From Rhodanobacteraceae bacterium (GTDB lineage: Bacteria > Pseudomonadota > Gammaproteobacteria > Xanthomonadales > Rhodanobacteraceae), in assembly GCA_027019085.1 (NCBI GenBank), contig JALUXG010000039.1, positions 1 to 64,000 of the forward strand: a stretch of 64,000 nt of DNA, in the 5' to 3' direction. Below are positions 37,385 to 47,991 of the stretch, piece after piece. Made by a program: the position numbers and the translations under genes. The notes under the pieces are model-generated. The model was not told the origin of the DNA, searched no databases, and saw only the letters and a list, made by a program, of their open reading frames with translations. The number at the start of each line of letters is the position of its first letter. The stretch's first letter is position 1.

Positions 37385-37480
37385 CCACAAAAGTCTTGCT
37401 CGCGGCCTGGAGCCGCCGCGGTGACCGGGGCAGGCATGCCCGTGATGACGATCACCGCGCGTGGGAGCTACTCCCCCTTG
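37385..37480 (-). ncRNA. yybP-ykoY (manganese)-like riboswitch upstream of terC
   Basis: Minus strand reads AAGGGGGAGUAGCUCCC..CGUCAUCACGGGCAUGCC..GAGCAAGACUUUUGUGG, matching remembered yybP-ykoY conserved blocks. Confidence 0.72.
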
Positions 37481-37588
37481 ATGGCCCGATTGTCGGCAGT
37501 CCGCCTGTCCGGCGTCAAGCGCGCTGCTGTCGTGCCTGCGACGCTGGAGGGTACAATGGACGTTTGTTTCCCTGCAGCGAGGTCCGCC

Positions 37589-39040
37589 ATGAGCGCTTCC
37601 GACATCCGTTCCGCCCAGCGCCCCGAACCCGATGCGCCAATGGTCGCCATTGCCGACTACGTGGCCGATTACGCCATCGATTCGGACGAGGCCTTCGATA
37701 CCGCGCGCTACATGCTGCTCGACTCGCTCGGCTGTGCGATGCTGGCCATGAAGTTCCCCGAGTGCGTCAAGCACCTCGGGCCGATCGTGCCCGGCGCCAG
37801 CCTTGCGGGCGGCACCCGTGTTCCCGGGACCAGCCATGAACTGGATCCGGTACAGGGAGCGTTCGCCATCGGCACCCAGATCCGCTGGCTCGACTTCAAC
37901 GACACCTGGCTGGCCGCCGAATGGGGGCATCCTTCCGACAACCTCGGTGCGATCCTGGCCGTGGCCGATTACCTGGGACGCAAGGCCGGGCGCGAGGGCG
38001 GCACGGCACCGACCGTGCGCGACGTGCTGGGCTACGCCATCAAGGCGCACGAGATCCAGGGCGGCTATGCATTGAAGAACAGCTTCAACCGCGTCGGCCA
38101 GGATCACGTGATCCTGGTGCGACTGGCGTCGACCGCCGTTGCCACGCGCATGCTTGGCGGTGACAAGGACGACATCATCACCGCGGTATCGCACAGCTGG
38201 ATCGACAACGGCGCCCTGCGCACCTACCGCCATGCGCCCAACACCGGGCCGCGCAAGAGCTGGGCTGCCGGCGATGCCTGCCGCCGTGCCGTCACCCATG
38301 CCATCAACGCCGTGCACAAGGGCGTGGTGGGTTATCCGTCCGCGCTGAGCGCCAAGACCTGGGGCTACTACGATGTGGCCTTCGGCGGCAAGCCGTTCGA
38401 GTTCGAGCGCCCCTTCGGCAGCTACGTGATGGAAAACGTGCTGTTCAAGATCAGCTTCCCGGCCGAATTCCATGCGCAGACCGCGGTCGAGTGCGCGATG
38501 AAGCTGCACGGCGAGGTCGCAGGACGCATCGACCAGATCGAGAAGATCGTCATCGAGACCCAGGAAGCGGGCTGCCGCATCATCGACAAGACCGGCCCGC
38601 TGGCCAACTACGCCGACCGCGACCACTGCATCCAGTACATGGTCGCCGTGCCGCTGATCTTCGGTCGCCTGACGGCCGACGACTACAACGACGACGTGGC
38701 CGCCGACCCGCGCATCGACGCCTTGCGCGAGCGGATGGAGGTCAGGGAGAACCCGCAGTTCACGAAGGACTACTTCGACCCGGACAAGCGCTACATCGGC
38801 AATGCGGTACAGGTGTTCTACAAGGACGGCAGCCACAGCGAGCGGATCGCGATCGATTACCCGATCGGACACCGCAAGCGCCGTGATGAAGGCATCCCGG
38901 TCCTGCTGCAGAAATTCGAGCGTGCCTTGCGCGGCCACCTTCCGGCCCGTCGGGTCGAGGCGATTCTCGCTGCCACCGCCGACCCGGAAAAGCTCGATGC
39001 CATGCCGATCCAGCATTTCATGTCGCTGTTCTCGATTTGA
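37589..39040 (+). CDS. prpD: 2-methylcitrate dehydratase (MmgE/PrpD family)
   Basis: DSLGCAMLAMKFPECVKHLGPIVPG; RWLDFNDTWLAAEWGHPSDNLGAIL; start trimmed to ATG 37589. Confidence 0.93.
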   Translation: MSASDIRSAQRPEPDAPMVAIADYVADYAIDSDEAFDTARYMLLDSLGCAMLAMKFPECVKHLGPIVPGASLAGGTRVPGTSHELDPVQGAFAIGTQIRWLDFNDTWLAAEWGHPSDNLGAILAVADYLGRKAGREGGTAPTVRDVLGYAIKAHEIQGGYALKNSFNRVGQDHVILVRLASTAVATRMLGGDKDDIITAVSHSWIDNGALRTYRHAPNTGPRKSWAAGDACRRAVTHAINAVHKGVVGYPSALSAKTWGYYDVAFGGKPFEFERPFGSYVMENVLFKISFPAEFHAQTAVECAMKLHGEVAGRIDQIEKIVIETQEAGCRIIDKTGPLANYADRDHCIQYMVAVPLIFGRLTADDYNDDVAADPRIDALRERMEVRENPQFTKDYFDPDKRYIGNAVQVFYKDGSHSERIAIDYPIGHRKRRDEGIPVLLQKFERALRGHLPARRVEAILAATADPEKLDAMPIQHFMSLFSI

Positions 39041-39230
39041 GCGGGTTGGCAACCGTGGCTGAACGCAATTGTGCCGGCACGTGTCCGGTGTCCATTCTTT
39101 GTTAAGATGAGCGAGACTGCATCGGTAACAGGAATCTGTGACCCGGCGCAGGGAATCCCGGTCTTTCATGTGCTGCTGGCCATGACGGACGGGATACCCC
39201 CTACCCATTTCAAAAACCAGGAGAGATTCA

Positions 39231-40370
39231 ATGAAGCTGAAGGCTTTCGGCGCGCTCGCCGTGCTGGCGCTGGCCACCACGGGCGTGGCGCAGGCCCAGA
39301 CCGCGGGAAGCGGTCCTGCCAAGGCGACAACCGGCAGCAGCGCCTATGACGGAAGGTGGTATGTCGCTCCGACCGTAGGCGGTTACTACAATGACACGGC
39401 ACGCGACACCAACAGTCGCCAGCTGTACTACGGCATCGGATTCGGCAAGTTCATCAACGACTTCACCTCGGTGGACTTCTTTGTCGACACCACCAGCCGC
39501 CGCGTCGATTACTCCGGCAACCACTGGAAGAACTACAACATCGGCCTGGCTGCACGTTTCTATGCCGGGGGCTGGAACGACTGGCGTCCGTATGCGCTGT
39601 TCGGCGCCATGGGCAGCCTGCACAACGATCCGGGCGCGAACGGCTGGTCGCCTGCCGTGGAAGCCGGCGTGGGCCTGTCCAAGACCCTCAATGAGAACAT
39701 GGACCTGCGCATGGAAACCGGCGTGCGCTACGACCACGACTACAAGTCGCTGCCCAACCCCGGCTACACCGACTACTTCCTCGGCCTGAGCCTGGTTTCG
39801 CGCTTCGGTGCCGCGGCACCTCCGCCGGCCCCGGTTGCGCCGCCGCCGCCGAAGCCAGTGGCACCGCCGCCGCCGCCCAAGCCGAGCTGCAGTGAGTTGG
39901 ACAGCGATCACGACGGCGTCAACAATTGCGACGACAAGTGCCCGAACACCCCGCCCGGCACTATCGTCGGACCGGATGGCTGCCCGCAGAAGGTGGTCAT
40001 CGAACTGCGAGGCGTGCACTTCAAGTTCGACCGTCCGCACATCGGCGAGACCAAGATCAAGCCGACCCTGCAGGATGCCTCGGAAGGCGTGAATCTTCTC
40101 GACCAGGCCGTTGACACGCTCAAGCGTTACAAGGACGTGCGTGTGAAGGTCGCCGGCTACACCGACTCGATCGGTACCGCCGCCTACAACCAGGCCCTTT
40201 CCATGCGTCGCGCCCGCATTGTCTACAACTACCTGGTCGATCACGGCGTGAGCCCGAAGGAGCTGGAAGGCCCGGTGGGTCACGGCGAGAACGATCCGGT
40301 GGCCAGCAATGCCACGGCAGAGGGCCGGTCCCGCAACCGCCGTGTGGAACTGCAGGTGCAAAACCAGTAA
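39231..40370 (+). CDS. OmpA-family outer membrane protein
   Basis: Signal peptide, beta-barrel N-domain, Pro-rich linker, thrombospondin type 3-like DSDHDGVNNCDDKCPNTPPG, OmpA C-domain GYTDSIGTAAYNQALSMRRA. Confidence 0.94.
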   Translation: MKLKAFGALAVLALATTGVAQAQTAGSGPAKATTGSSAYDGRWYVAPTVGGYYNDTARDTNSRQLYYGIGFGKFINDFTSVDFFVDTTSRRVDYSGNHWKNYNIGLAARFYAGGWNDWRPYALFGAMGSLHNDPGANGWSPAVEAGVGLSKTLNENMDLRMETGVRYDHDYKSLPNPGYTDYFLGLSLVSRFGAAAPPPAPVAPPPPKPVAPPPPPKPSCSELDSDHDGVNNCDDKCPNTPPGTIVGPDGCPQKVVIELRGVHFKFDRPHIGETKIKPTLQDASEGVNLLDQAVDTLKRYKDVRVKVAGYTDSIGTAAYNQALSMRRARIVYNYLVDHGVSPKELEGPVGHGENDPVASNATAEGRSRNRRVELQVQNQ

Positions 40371-40394
40371 TCGGCAGCCTTAACGTTGCAACGG

Positions 40395-40421
40395 AAAAGC
40401 CCGGCTTCGGCCGGGCTTTTT
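40395..40421 (+). terminator. Rho-independent terminator after ompA-like gene
   Basis: AAAAGCCCGGCTTCGGCCGGGCTTTTT. Confidence 0.92.
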
Positions 40422-40470
40422 CATGGGAGTCCGGAAAACCACCGGTTGTATGCCAGCACCCCGTCAGGAA

Positions 40471-41575
40471 CGCCCAGCAGGACCGACCGCATGGCCGGAA
40501 CTGGCCGCGCCGATCATGGCTTCCGCCATTCTCACAAGAGCCGCATCACGATTTTTCTGTAGGACGCCCAGCAGGGCCGACCGCATGGCCGGAACTGGCC
40601 GCGCCGGTCATGGCTTCCACCATTCCCACAAGAGCCGCAACGCGCTTTTTTTTGTAGGAGGCCCAGCAGGGCCGACCGCAGGGCCAGAACTGGCCGCGCC
40701 GGTCACGGCTTCCGCCATTCCCACAAGAGCAGCAACGCGCTTTTCCGTAGGAGGCCCAGCAGGGCCGACCGCATGGCCGGAACTGGCCGCGCCGATCATG
40801 GCTTCCGCCATTCCCACAAGAGCCGCATCACGATTTTTCTGTAGGACGCCCAGCAGGGCCGACCGCATGGCCGGAACTGGCCGCGCCGGTCATGGCTTCC
40901 ACCATTCCCACAAGAGCCGCAACGCGCTTTTTTTTGTAGGAGGCCCAGCAGGGCCGACCGCAGGGCCAGAACTGGCCGCGCCGGTCATGGCTTCCACCAT
41001 TCCCACAAGAGCAGCATCGCGATTTTCCGTAGGAGGCCCGGCAGGGCCGACCGCATGGCCGGAACTGGCCGCGCCGGTCACGGCTTCCGCCATTCCCACA
41101 AGAGCGGCAACGCGATTTTTCTGCAGGAGGCCCGGCAGGGCCGACCGCAGGGCCAGAACTGGCCGCGCCGGTCACGGCTTCCGCCATTCCCACAAGAGCA
41201 GCATCGCGATTTTTCTGCAGGAGGCCCGGCAGGGCCGACCGCAGGGCCGGAACTGGCCGCGCCGGTCATGGCTTCCACCATTCCAACAAGAGCAGCAACG
41301 CGCTTTTTTTTGTAGGAGGCCCAGCAGGGCCGACCGCAGGGCCAGAATTGGCCGCGCCGGTCATGGCTTCCGCCATTCCCACAAGAGCAGCAATGCGCTT
41401 TTCCGTAGGAGGCCCGGCAGGGCCGACCGCAGGGCCAGAATTGGCCGCGCCGGTCATGGCTTCCACCATTCCCACAAGAGCAGCATCGCGATTTTTCTGC
41501 AGGAGGCCCGGCAGGGCCGACCGCAGGGCCGGAACTGGCCGCGCCGGTCACGGCTTCCGCCGTTCCCACAAGCAC
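40471..41575. repeat. Tandem array of 12 units of ~94 bp (93-95), multi-hairpin, REP-like head
   Basis: GCCC(A/G)GCAGG motif at 40472, 40566, 40661, 40754, 40848, 40943, 41036, 41130, 41224, 41319, 41412, 41506. Confidence 0.97.
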
Positions 41576-41586
41576 GGGATCGTACT

Positions 41587-42789
41587 TTACGCCCTGGGCA
41601 GGACTCCCGTGGCGCGGCCGGTGCGAATGAACGCCTCGATGGCCTCATCGAGCTGTTCGCGGGTGTGTGCCGCGCTCATCTGGGTACGGATACGCGCCTG
41701 GCCCTTGGGGACGACCGGGAAGAAGAAGCCGGTCACGTAGATGCCTTCGTCCAGCAGGGCATTGGCCATCGCCTGGGCTTTTGGCGCGTCATGGATCATC
41801 ACCGGAACGATAGGGTGATCCCCCGGCTTGATCTCGAAACCGGCCTCGTTCATGTGCTGGCGGAAATACGCGGTGTTGTCCTTCAGCCGTTTGCGCAGGT
41901 CGTCGGCACCGGCCAGCATGTCGAACACCTTGATGCCGGCGGCCACCACATGCGGCGGAAGCGAGTTGGAGAACAGATAGGGCCGCGAGCGCTGGCGCAG
42001 CATGTCGATGATGTCCTGGCGCCCTGTGGTGAAGCCACCGACAGCGCCACCCAGCGACTTGCCCAGGGTGCCGGTGAAGATGTCGATCCGGTCCATCACC
42101 CCGTGCACCTCGGCCGAACCGCGGCCGGTGGGGCCGAGGAAGCCGGTGGCGTGGCACTCGTCGATGTGCACCAGCGCGCCGTATTTTTCGGCCAGCGCGG
42201 TGATCGCATCCAGGCGGGCGACAAAGCCGTCCATCGAGAACACGCCGTCGGTGGTGATGATGGTGCTGCGCACCCCGTCGGCCTGGGCGGCCTTGAGCTG
42301 GGCTTCCAGGTCGTCCATGTCGGAGTTGGCGTAACGGTAGCGTCGGGCCTTGCACAGGCGCACGCCGTCGATGATCGAGGCGTGGTTGAGCGCATCGGAA
42401 ATGATCGCATCCTCGGGGCCGAACAACGGCTCGAACAGGCCGCCGTTGGCATCGAAGCAGGCGGCATACAGGATCGCGTCATCGGTGCCGAAGAAGTCCG
42501 CGATCTTGCGCTCCAGTGCCTTGTGCAGGTCCTGGGTGCCGCAGATGAAACGCACCGAGGCCATGCCGAAGCCATGCGTGTCGAGCGCTTTCTTGGCGGC
42601 GGCGATCACGTCCGGATGATCGGCCAGCCCGAGGTAGTTGTTGGCGCAGAAATTGAGCACCTTGCGACCGTCCGCCAGCGTGATCCGTGCCGATTGCGGT
42701 GAGGTGATGATGCGCTCTTCCTTGTACAGCCCGTTGTCGCGGATGTCGTCGAGTTCGGACTTGAGGCGGTCGCGGATGGTATAGGCCAT
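41587..42789 (-). CDS. kbl: Glycine C-acetyltransferase (2-amino-3-ketobutyrate CoA ligase)
   Basis: [46 protein letters not shown]. Confidence 0.96.
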   Translation of the reverse strand: MAYTIRDRLKSELDDIRDNGLYKEERIITSPQSARITLADGRKVLNFCANNYLGLADHPDVIAAAKKALDTHGFGMASVRFICGTQDLHKALERKIADFFGTDDAILYAACFDANGGLFEPLFGPEDAIISDALNHASIIDGVRLCKARRYRYANSDMDDLEAQLKAAQADGVRSTIITTDGVFSMDGFVARLDAITALAEKYGALVHIDECHATGFLGPTGRGSAEVHGVMDRIDIFTGTLGKSLGGAVGGFTTGRQDIIDMLRQRSRPYLFSNSLPPHVVAAGIKVFDMLAGADDLRKRLKDNTAYFRQHMNEAGFEIKPGDHPIVPVMIHDAPKAQAMANALLDEGIYVTGFFFPVVPKGQARIRTQMSAAHTREQLDEAIEAFIRTGRATGVLPRA

Positions 42790-42940
42790 GGTGTTTTCCT
42801 TGCAGCGCAAATGGGGAGCCTGGAACAGGGGCCGGGTGTCACGGATGCATCGTATTGCGGTCATGTGGGCGGGGGACATCGATGCCATGCACAGCGCACA
42901 CCGAAGTCGATTTCCCAATCTCCATTCACCATTCCCGGTT

Positions 42941-43975
42941 TCATTGCCAGGAACACACGACCTTGCCGCAGTTGCCCGCGGCCATCAGATCGAAGCCGGT
43001 CTGGAAGTCGTCGATGGCGATCTGGTGCGTGAGTACCTTCTGCAGCGGGAATCCGGTCAGCACCATCTGCGTCATCTTGTACCAGGTCTCGTACATGCGT
43101 CGGCCGTAGATGCCGTGCAGGGTCAGGCCCTTGAAGATGATCCTGTCCCAGTCCACGCCGGCGCCCTTGGGCAGCAGGCCGAGCAGGGCGATCCTGCCGC
43201 CGTGGTACATGGTTTCCAGCATGTCGTTGAAGGCATGCGCGTTGCCGCTCATTTCCAGGCCGACGTCGAAGCCTTCCATGTGCAGGTCGGCGACCACGTC
43301 TTTCAGGCGCGTCTGGGACACGTTGACCACGCGCGTGGCGCCCATCTCGGCGGCCAGTTTCAGGCGGTAGTCGTTGACGTCGGTGACCACCACGTTGCGC
43401 GCGCCAACGTGCTTGGCGATGCCGGCGGCGATGATGCCGATCGGTCCGGCGCCGGTGATCAGCACGTCCTCGCCAATCAAGTCGAACTCCAGCGCACAGT
43501 GCGCGGCGTTGCCGTAGGGGTCGAAGAAGGCGGCCAGCTCCGAGGAGATCGGGTCGGGGATCGGCCACAGGTTGGAGGCCGGCACGGCGACGTACTCGGC
43601 AAAGGCGCCGTTGCGGTTCACGCCGATGCCCACGGTGTGCGGGCAAAGATGCTGGCGTCCGGCGCGGCAGTTGCGGCAGTGGCCGCATACGATGTGGCCT
43701 TCGGCGGACACGCGCTGGCCGACGCTGTAGCCGGTCACGCCCGGGCCCATGTCGACGATCCGGCCGACGAACTCGTGGCCGATCACCAGGCCCGGCTTGA
43801 TGGTGCGCTGGGCCCACGCATCCCATTTGTAGATGTGCAGGTCGGTGCCGCAGATGGCCGTTTTCTCGACCTTCACCAGTACCTCGTTGGGACCGATCTC
43901 GGGAATCGGCACCTGCGCCATCCAGATACCTTCGGCGGCCTCGCGCTTGACCAGCGCCTTCATCGTGTCGGACAT
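42941..43975 (-). CDS. tdh: L-threonine 3-dehydrogenase
   Basis: [48 protein letters not shown]; next to kbl. Confidence 0.96.
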   Translation of the reverse strand: MSDTMKALVKREAAEGIWMAQVPIPEIGPNEVLVKVEKTAICGTDLHIYKWDAWAQRTIKPGLVIGHEFVGRIVDMGPGVTGYSVGQRVSAEGHIVCGHCRNCRAGRQHLCPHTVGIGVNRNGAFAEYVAVPASNLWPIPDPISSELAAFFDPYGNAAHCALEFDLIGEDVLITGAGPIGIIAAGIAKHVGARNVVVTDVNDYRLKLAAEMGATRVVNVSQTRLKDVVADLHMEGFDVGLEMSGNAHAFNDMLETMYHGGRIALLGLLPKGAGVDWDRIIFKGLTLHGIYGRRMYETWYKMTQMVLTGFPLQKVLTHQIAIDDFQTGFDLMAAGNCGKVVCSWQ

Positions 43976-44177
43976 GCAGAAAACCTCCAGGGTAGGCACC
44001 CATTATACGTGGCCGCGTGGTTTCCCATGCGGGCGCCCGAAATCCCCAGGCTGTTGATGCAAGTGCATGACTTTGCTCATGTTGTTCCCTTGCCGCCTTT
44101 AGGGCAGGATCGCCAGTCGCGATGCATTTGCATCCGCAAAGCGGGTCATTACGGCCCGTCGACATCAGGAGAATATC

Positions 44178-46379
44178 TTGCGACGTTTGTTGACTGTGGC
44201 CGTGCTCAGTGCCGGCCTTGCCCTACCTGCCGCGCATGCCGACGAAGGCATGTGGCAACCGGCCCAGCTGCCCAGCCTGGCCAGGACGCTGAAGGCCGAA
44301 GGCCTGAAGCTCGACCCGAAGAACCTGACCGACCTGACCGCCTATCCGATGGGCGCCGTGGTCAGCCTGGGGTTCTGCACCGGCTCGTTCGTATCGCCCG
44401 AAGGACTGGTCGTGACCAACCACCATTGTGCGTACGGTGCGTTGCAGTACAACTCCAGCGACAAGAAGAACCTCATCGTCGACGGTTTCCTGGCCCGGCG
44501 GCACAGCGAGGAGAAGCCGGGCGGCCCGAACCTGCACGTCTACGTCACCGAAGACATCCGTGATGTCACCACCGACATCAAGGCCGCGATCAAGCCGGGC
44601 ATGTCGCCGCTGGATCGCTTCAACGCCATCGACACCGCGGAGAAAACCCTGGTCAAGCAGTGCGAGTCCGGAGCGGACTTCCGCTGCGACGTCTACAGCT
44701 TCTATGGCGGCACCAGCTACCAGCTGATCAAGCAGCGCGAGATCAAGGACGTGCGCGTGGTCTACGCGCCGCCGGAGTCGATCGGCAAGTACGGTGGCGA
44801 CATCGACAACTGGATGTGGCCCCGGCACACCGGCGACTTCAGCTACCTGCGCGCCTACGTGGCGCCGGATGGCAGTTCGGCGCCCTACAGCAAGGACAAC
44901 GTGCCCTACAGGCCCAGGCACTGGCTGAAGGTCAATCCGCGGGGACTGGAGCCCGGCGATTTCGCCATGGTGGTCGGCTATCCGGGTCGCACCAACCGCT
45001 ACCGCCTGGCCGCGGAAGTGGCCGATGCGGTCAACTGGCGCTACCCGACGCTGCTGAAGGTCTACGGCGACCTGCTGAAGATCATCGAGCAGGCCGGCCG
45101 CAAGAATCCCGAGGTTGCGGTGAAATACGCCGGGACGGTGGCCAGCTACAACAACGCCCTGAAGAATTTCGAAGGCCAGCTGGCGGGCCTGGGCAAGGCG
45201 CACGCGGTCAAGGTCAAGCAGCGCCAGGAAGCGGCGCTGGAAAAGTGGCTGGCCGCAAACCCCAGCCCGGCGCATCGCGCCATGCTGGAGGATATCCACA
45301 AGCTGCGGGAGCTGATCGCCCGGCAACAGGTCCATCGCGAGCGCAGCCTGGACACGCGCCTGGCCACCCGCGGCCTGCTGGGGACGGCCATCATGCTGGT
45401 GCGTCTGGATCAGGAGCGTGCCAAACCCGACCTCGAACGCAACCAGGGCATGCAGCAACGCGACGAGCCGCGCATCAAGGGTCGCCTGCAGCAGATGGCG
45501 CGGCGCATGGATGCAGGCGTGGACCAGCAGATGATGGTGTACGGCCTGTTGCGCTACGTGAAGCTGCCCACCGGCCAGCGCCTCAAGGCACTCGATGCCT
45601 GGCTTGACGGTGCGCACACCCGGGCCGCCATCGAAAAGAAGGTCGCCAGCCTGTATGCCGGGACTTCGCTCACCACGACCGCCGGTCGCCTGAAGTGGTT
45701 CAAGGCCGACGCGAAGCAGGTGGCTCAAAGCCACGACAGCATGATCGTGCTGGCGCGCAAGCTGATGCCCCAGTTGCGGGCACGCGAGAAGCAGGACAAG
45801 ACCGTCACCGGTGAATTCCAGGCCCTGCGTCCGCGCTACATGCAGGCCATGCTGGCCTGGAACCGCGCCGAGGGCAGGCCGGTCTATCCCGACGCCAACG
45901 GCTCCCTGCGCGTGACCTTCGGTACCGTGAAGGGTTATTTCCCGAAGGACGGCGTGAAGTACCTGCCGTTCACCACCGCCGAGGGGATCCTCGAAAAGGA
46001 CACGGGCAAGGCGCCGTTCAACGCCCCCGCGGCCGAGCTGGAAGCCATCCGCGCCCATCGTTTCGATGGTTTCACCTCCTCGCGCATCGCGGCACTGGAC
46101 GGCTACGCGCCCGACAGCGCAGGGGCCCTGCCGGTCAACTTCCTCACCGACCTGGACACCACGGGTGGCAACTCCGGTTCCCCCACCCTGGACGGCCAGG
46201 GCCGGCTGGTCGGACTGCTGTTCGACGGCAACTGGGAGTCGGTCAGTGCCGACTGGCTGTTCAATCCCCGTCTGACGCGCTCGATCCATGTCGACGTGCG
46301 CTACATGCTGTGGGTGATGCACCAGGTCGACCATGCCGACAACCTGCTGAAGGAAATGGGTGTGCCGACCAGGCCCTGA
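44178..46379 (+). CDS. S46 family dipeptidyl-peptidase (DPP7/DPP11-like), TTG start
   Basis: Signal peptide; [49 protein letters not shown]. Confidence 0.9.
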   Translation: MRRLLTVAVLSAGLALPAAHADEGMWQPAQLPSLARTLKAEGLKLDPKNLTDLTAYPMGAVVSLGFCTGSFVSPEGLVVTNHHCAYGALQYNSSDKKNLIVDGFLARRHSEEKPGGPNLHVYVTEDIRDVTTDIKAAIKPGMSPLDRFNAIDTAEKTLVKQCESGADFRCDVYSFYGGTSYQLIKQREIKDVRVVYAPPESIGKYGGDIDNWMWPRHTGDFSYLRAYVAPDGSSAPYSKDNVPYRPRHWLKVNPRGLEPGDFAMVVGYPGRTNRYRLAAEVADAVNWRYPTLLKVYGDLLKIIEQAGRKNPEVAVKYAGTVASYNNALKNFEGQLAGLGKAHAVKVKQRQEAALEKWLAANPSPAHRAMLEDIHKLRELIARQQVHRERSLDTRLATRGLLGTAIMLVRLDQERAKPDLERNQGMQQRDEPRIKGRLQQMARRMDAGVDQQMMVYGLLRYVKLPTGQRLKALDAWLDGAHTRAAIEKKVASLYAGTSLTTTAGRLKWFKADAKQVAQSHDSMIVLARKLMPQLRAREKQDKTVTGEFQALRPRYMQAMLAWNRAEGRPVYPDANGSLRVTFGTVKGYFPKDGVKYLPFTTAEGILEKDTGKAPFNAPAAELEAIRAHRFDGFTSSRIAALDGYAPDSAGALPVNFLTDLDTTGGNSGSPTLDGQGRLVGLLFDGNWESVSADWLFNPRLTRSIHVDVRYMLWVMHQVDHADNLLKEMGVPTRP

Positions 46380-46459
46380 CCCCGGCGAGGGTCTGCAAGC
46401 CAGGACGGGCGGCAGTGATGCCGCCCGTCCTGCATGTGCGATTGCCTACAATGCCTTGC

Positions 46460-47407
46460 ATGTCTGCCATTGACACCCGTCCTCCCGCGATCTTCCTGAT
46501 GGGCCCCACCGCTACCGGCAAGACCGACCTGGCGCTGGCGCTGGCCCGGCGTTATCCCGTGGCACTGATCAGCGTGGATTCGGCCCTGGTCTATCGCGGG
46601 CTCGACATCGGTTCGGCCAAGCCCGATGCGGCGACCCTGGCGCGCTACCCGCACGCTCTGGTCGACATCCGCGACCCCGCACAGCCGTATTCGGCGGCGC
46701 AGTTCGCGCACGATGCCCGCCACGCCATGGACGCGGCCACGCGCGCGGGGAAGCTGCCCCTGCTGGTGGGCGGTACCGGCCTGTATTTCCGCGCCCTGCA
46801 CCAGGGACTGTCGCCGATGCCCGAGGCCGATCCGGCCTTGCGCGCCCGCCTGGACGCGCAGGCGCAGCAACTGGGCTGGCCCGCGTTGCACCAAAGGCTG
46901 CGGGCACTGGACCCGGACGCCGCCGCGCGCATCGGCGCACACGATGCCCAGCGCATTGCCCGCGCGCTGGAGGTGATCGAGACCAGCGGTCGCAAGCTGA
47001 GCGAGATCCAGCGGCGGGTCCGCACCGCACCCTTTCCCTGGCGCGTGCTGAAACTTGCCTTGCTGCCGTCCGACCGCAAGCGCCTGCATGAGCGCATCGG
47101 GCACCGCGCGCGGCACATGCTCGATGCCGGACTGATCGAGGAGGTGCGCGCCCTGCGTGATCGTGGCGACCTGCACGAGGGCTTGCCCGCCCTGCGCGCC
47201 GTCGGCTACCGGCAAACCTGGTCGTACCTGCAGGGAAACCTCGACCGCGACGCACTGCACGCACGCATCGTGTATGCCACCCGGCAGTTGGCCAAGAGGC
47301 AAACCACCTGGTTGCGACGCGAGTTCGATGCGCGCCTCATCGATCCCGATCGCCACGATGCCCAGTCCGTGGCGCTCGACGCACTGTCGCTGTTCCTGCC
47401 CGGATGA
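46460..47407 (+). CDS. miaA: tRNA dimethylallyltransferase
   Basis: [45 protein letters not shown]; upstream of hfq. Confidence 0.96.
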   Translation: MSAIDTRPPAIFLMGPTATGKTDLALALARRYPVALISVDSALVYRGLDIGSAKPDAATLARYPHALVDIRDPAQPYSAAQFAHDARHAMDAATRAGKLPLLVGGTGLYFRALHQGLSPMPEADPALRARLDAQAQQLGWPALHQRLRALDPDAAARIGAHDAQRIARALEVIETSGRKLSEIQRRVRTAPFPWRVLKLALLPSDRKRLHERIGHRARHMLDAGLIEEVRALRDRGDLHEGLPALRAVGYRQTWSYLQGNLDRDALHARIVYATRQLAKRQTTWLRREFDARLIDPDRHDAQSVALDALSLFLPG

Positions 47408-47616
47408 TGACGGGAACGGCGTGAATCGTGCCGGATACGCGTTTGCACCGACGCCGGGTGGGAGTAAGATGCGCGGGCCGAATGGCGCTTCCGGCGGTGT
47501 CGGGTGACGATTCGCATGCGACCGGGAAGTTCGGCCATCCCGGATGACCGCTTCGACCTGCCGTGCTGACGATGGCGCGCCTGCATGCCAGGTGCTGCAC
47601 AGGGGAGATAACAACA

Positions 47617-47883
47617 ATGTCCAAGGGACAATCCTTGCAAGATCCGTTTCTCAATGCACTGCGACGTGAACGGGTGCCGGTTTCGGTGTACCTGGTCAAC
47701 GGCATCAAGTTGCAGGGCACGATCGAATCGTTCGACCAGTTCGTGGTCCTGCTGCGCAGCCAGGTCAGCCAGATGGTCTACAAGCACGCCATTTCGACCG
47801 TCGTGCCCAGTCGCAACGTGCGCCTGGACGATGGCGATGCCCACAACGACACGGCTGAGTCCGGCGCCGCTTCCGGGGCTTGA
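47617..47883 (+). CDS. hfq: RNA chaperone Hfq
   Basis: [46 protein letters not shown]. Confidence 0.98.
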   Translation: MSKGQSLQDPFLNALRRERVPVSVYLVNGIKLQGTIESFDQFVVLLRSQVSQMVYKHAISTVVPSRNVRLDDGDAHNDTAESGAASGA

Positions 47884-47991
47884 AGACCCGTTCCCGGCCG
47901 GGGTGTCGCAGCTTTCCAGCGGGCGAGGGCGTACAATGGACGCCTGTCCCGGGCGCTGTTGCCGGGGAAACGATACCCAAGGTGAACTCCC

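Noticed and set aside
37304-39322. 672-aa antisense ORF over prpD
   Set aside because: Antisense to well-supported prpD; overlaps terC leader; low plausibility.
40471-41575. Possible CRISPR array
   Set aside because: Repeat unit is ~94 bp with near-identical sequence throughout, no unique spacers and no cas genes.
40423-42702. 759-aa + strand ORF and several minus-strand ORFs through the 94-bp array
   Set aside because: Open frames arise from a GC-rich, stop-poor repeat; unit lengths 93-95 rotate the frame, and the ORF then runs antisense into kbl. Not a credible protein.
44223-46334. 703-aa antisense ORF over the S46 peptidase
   Set aside because: Mirror ORF of a clear secreted peptidase gene.
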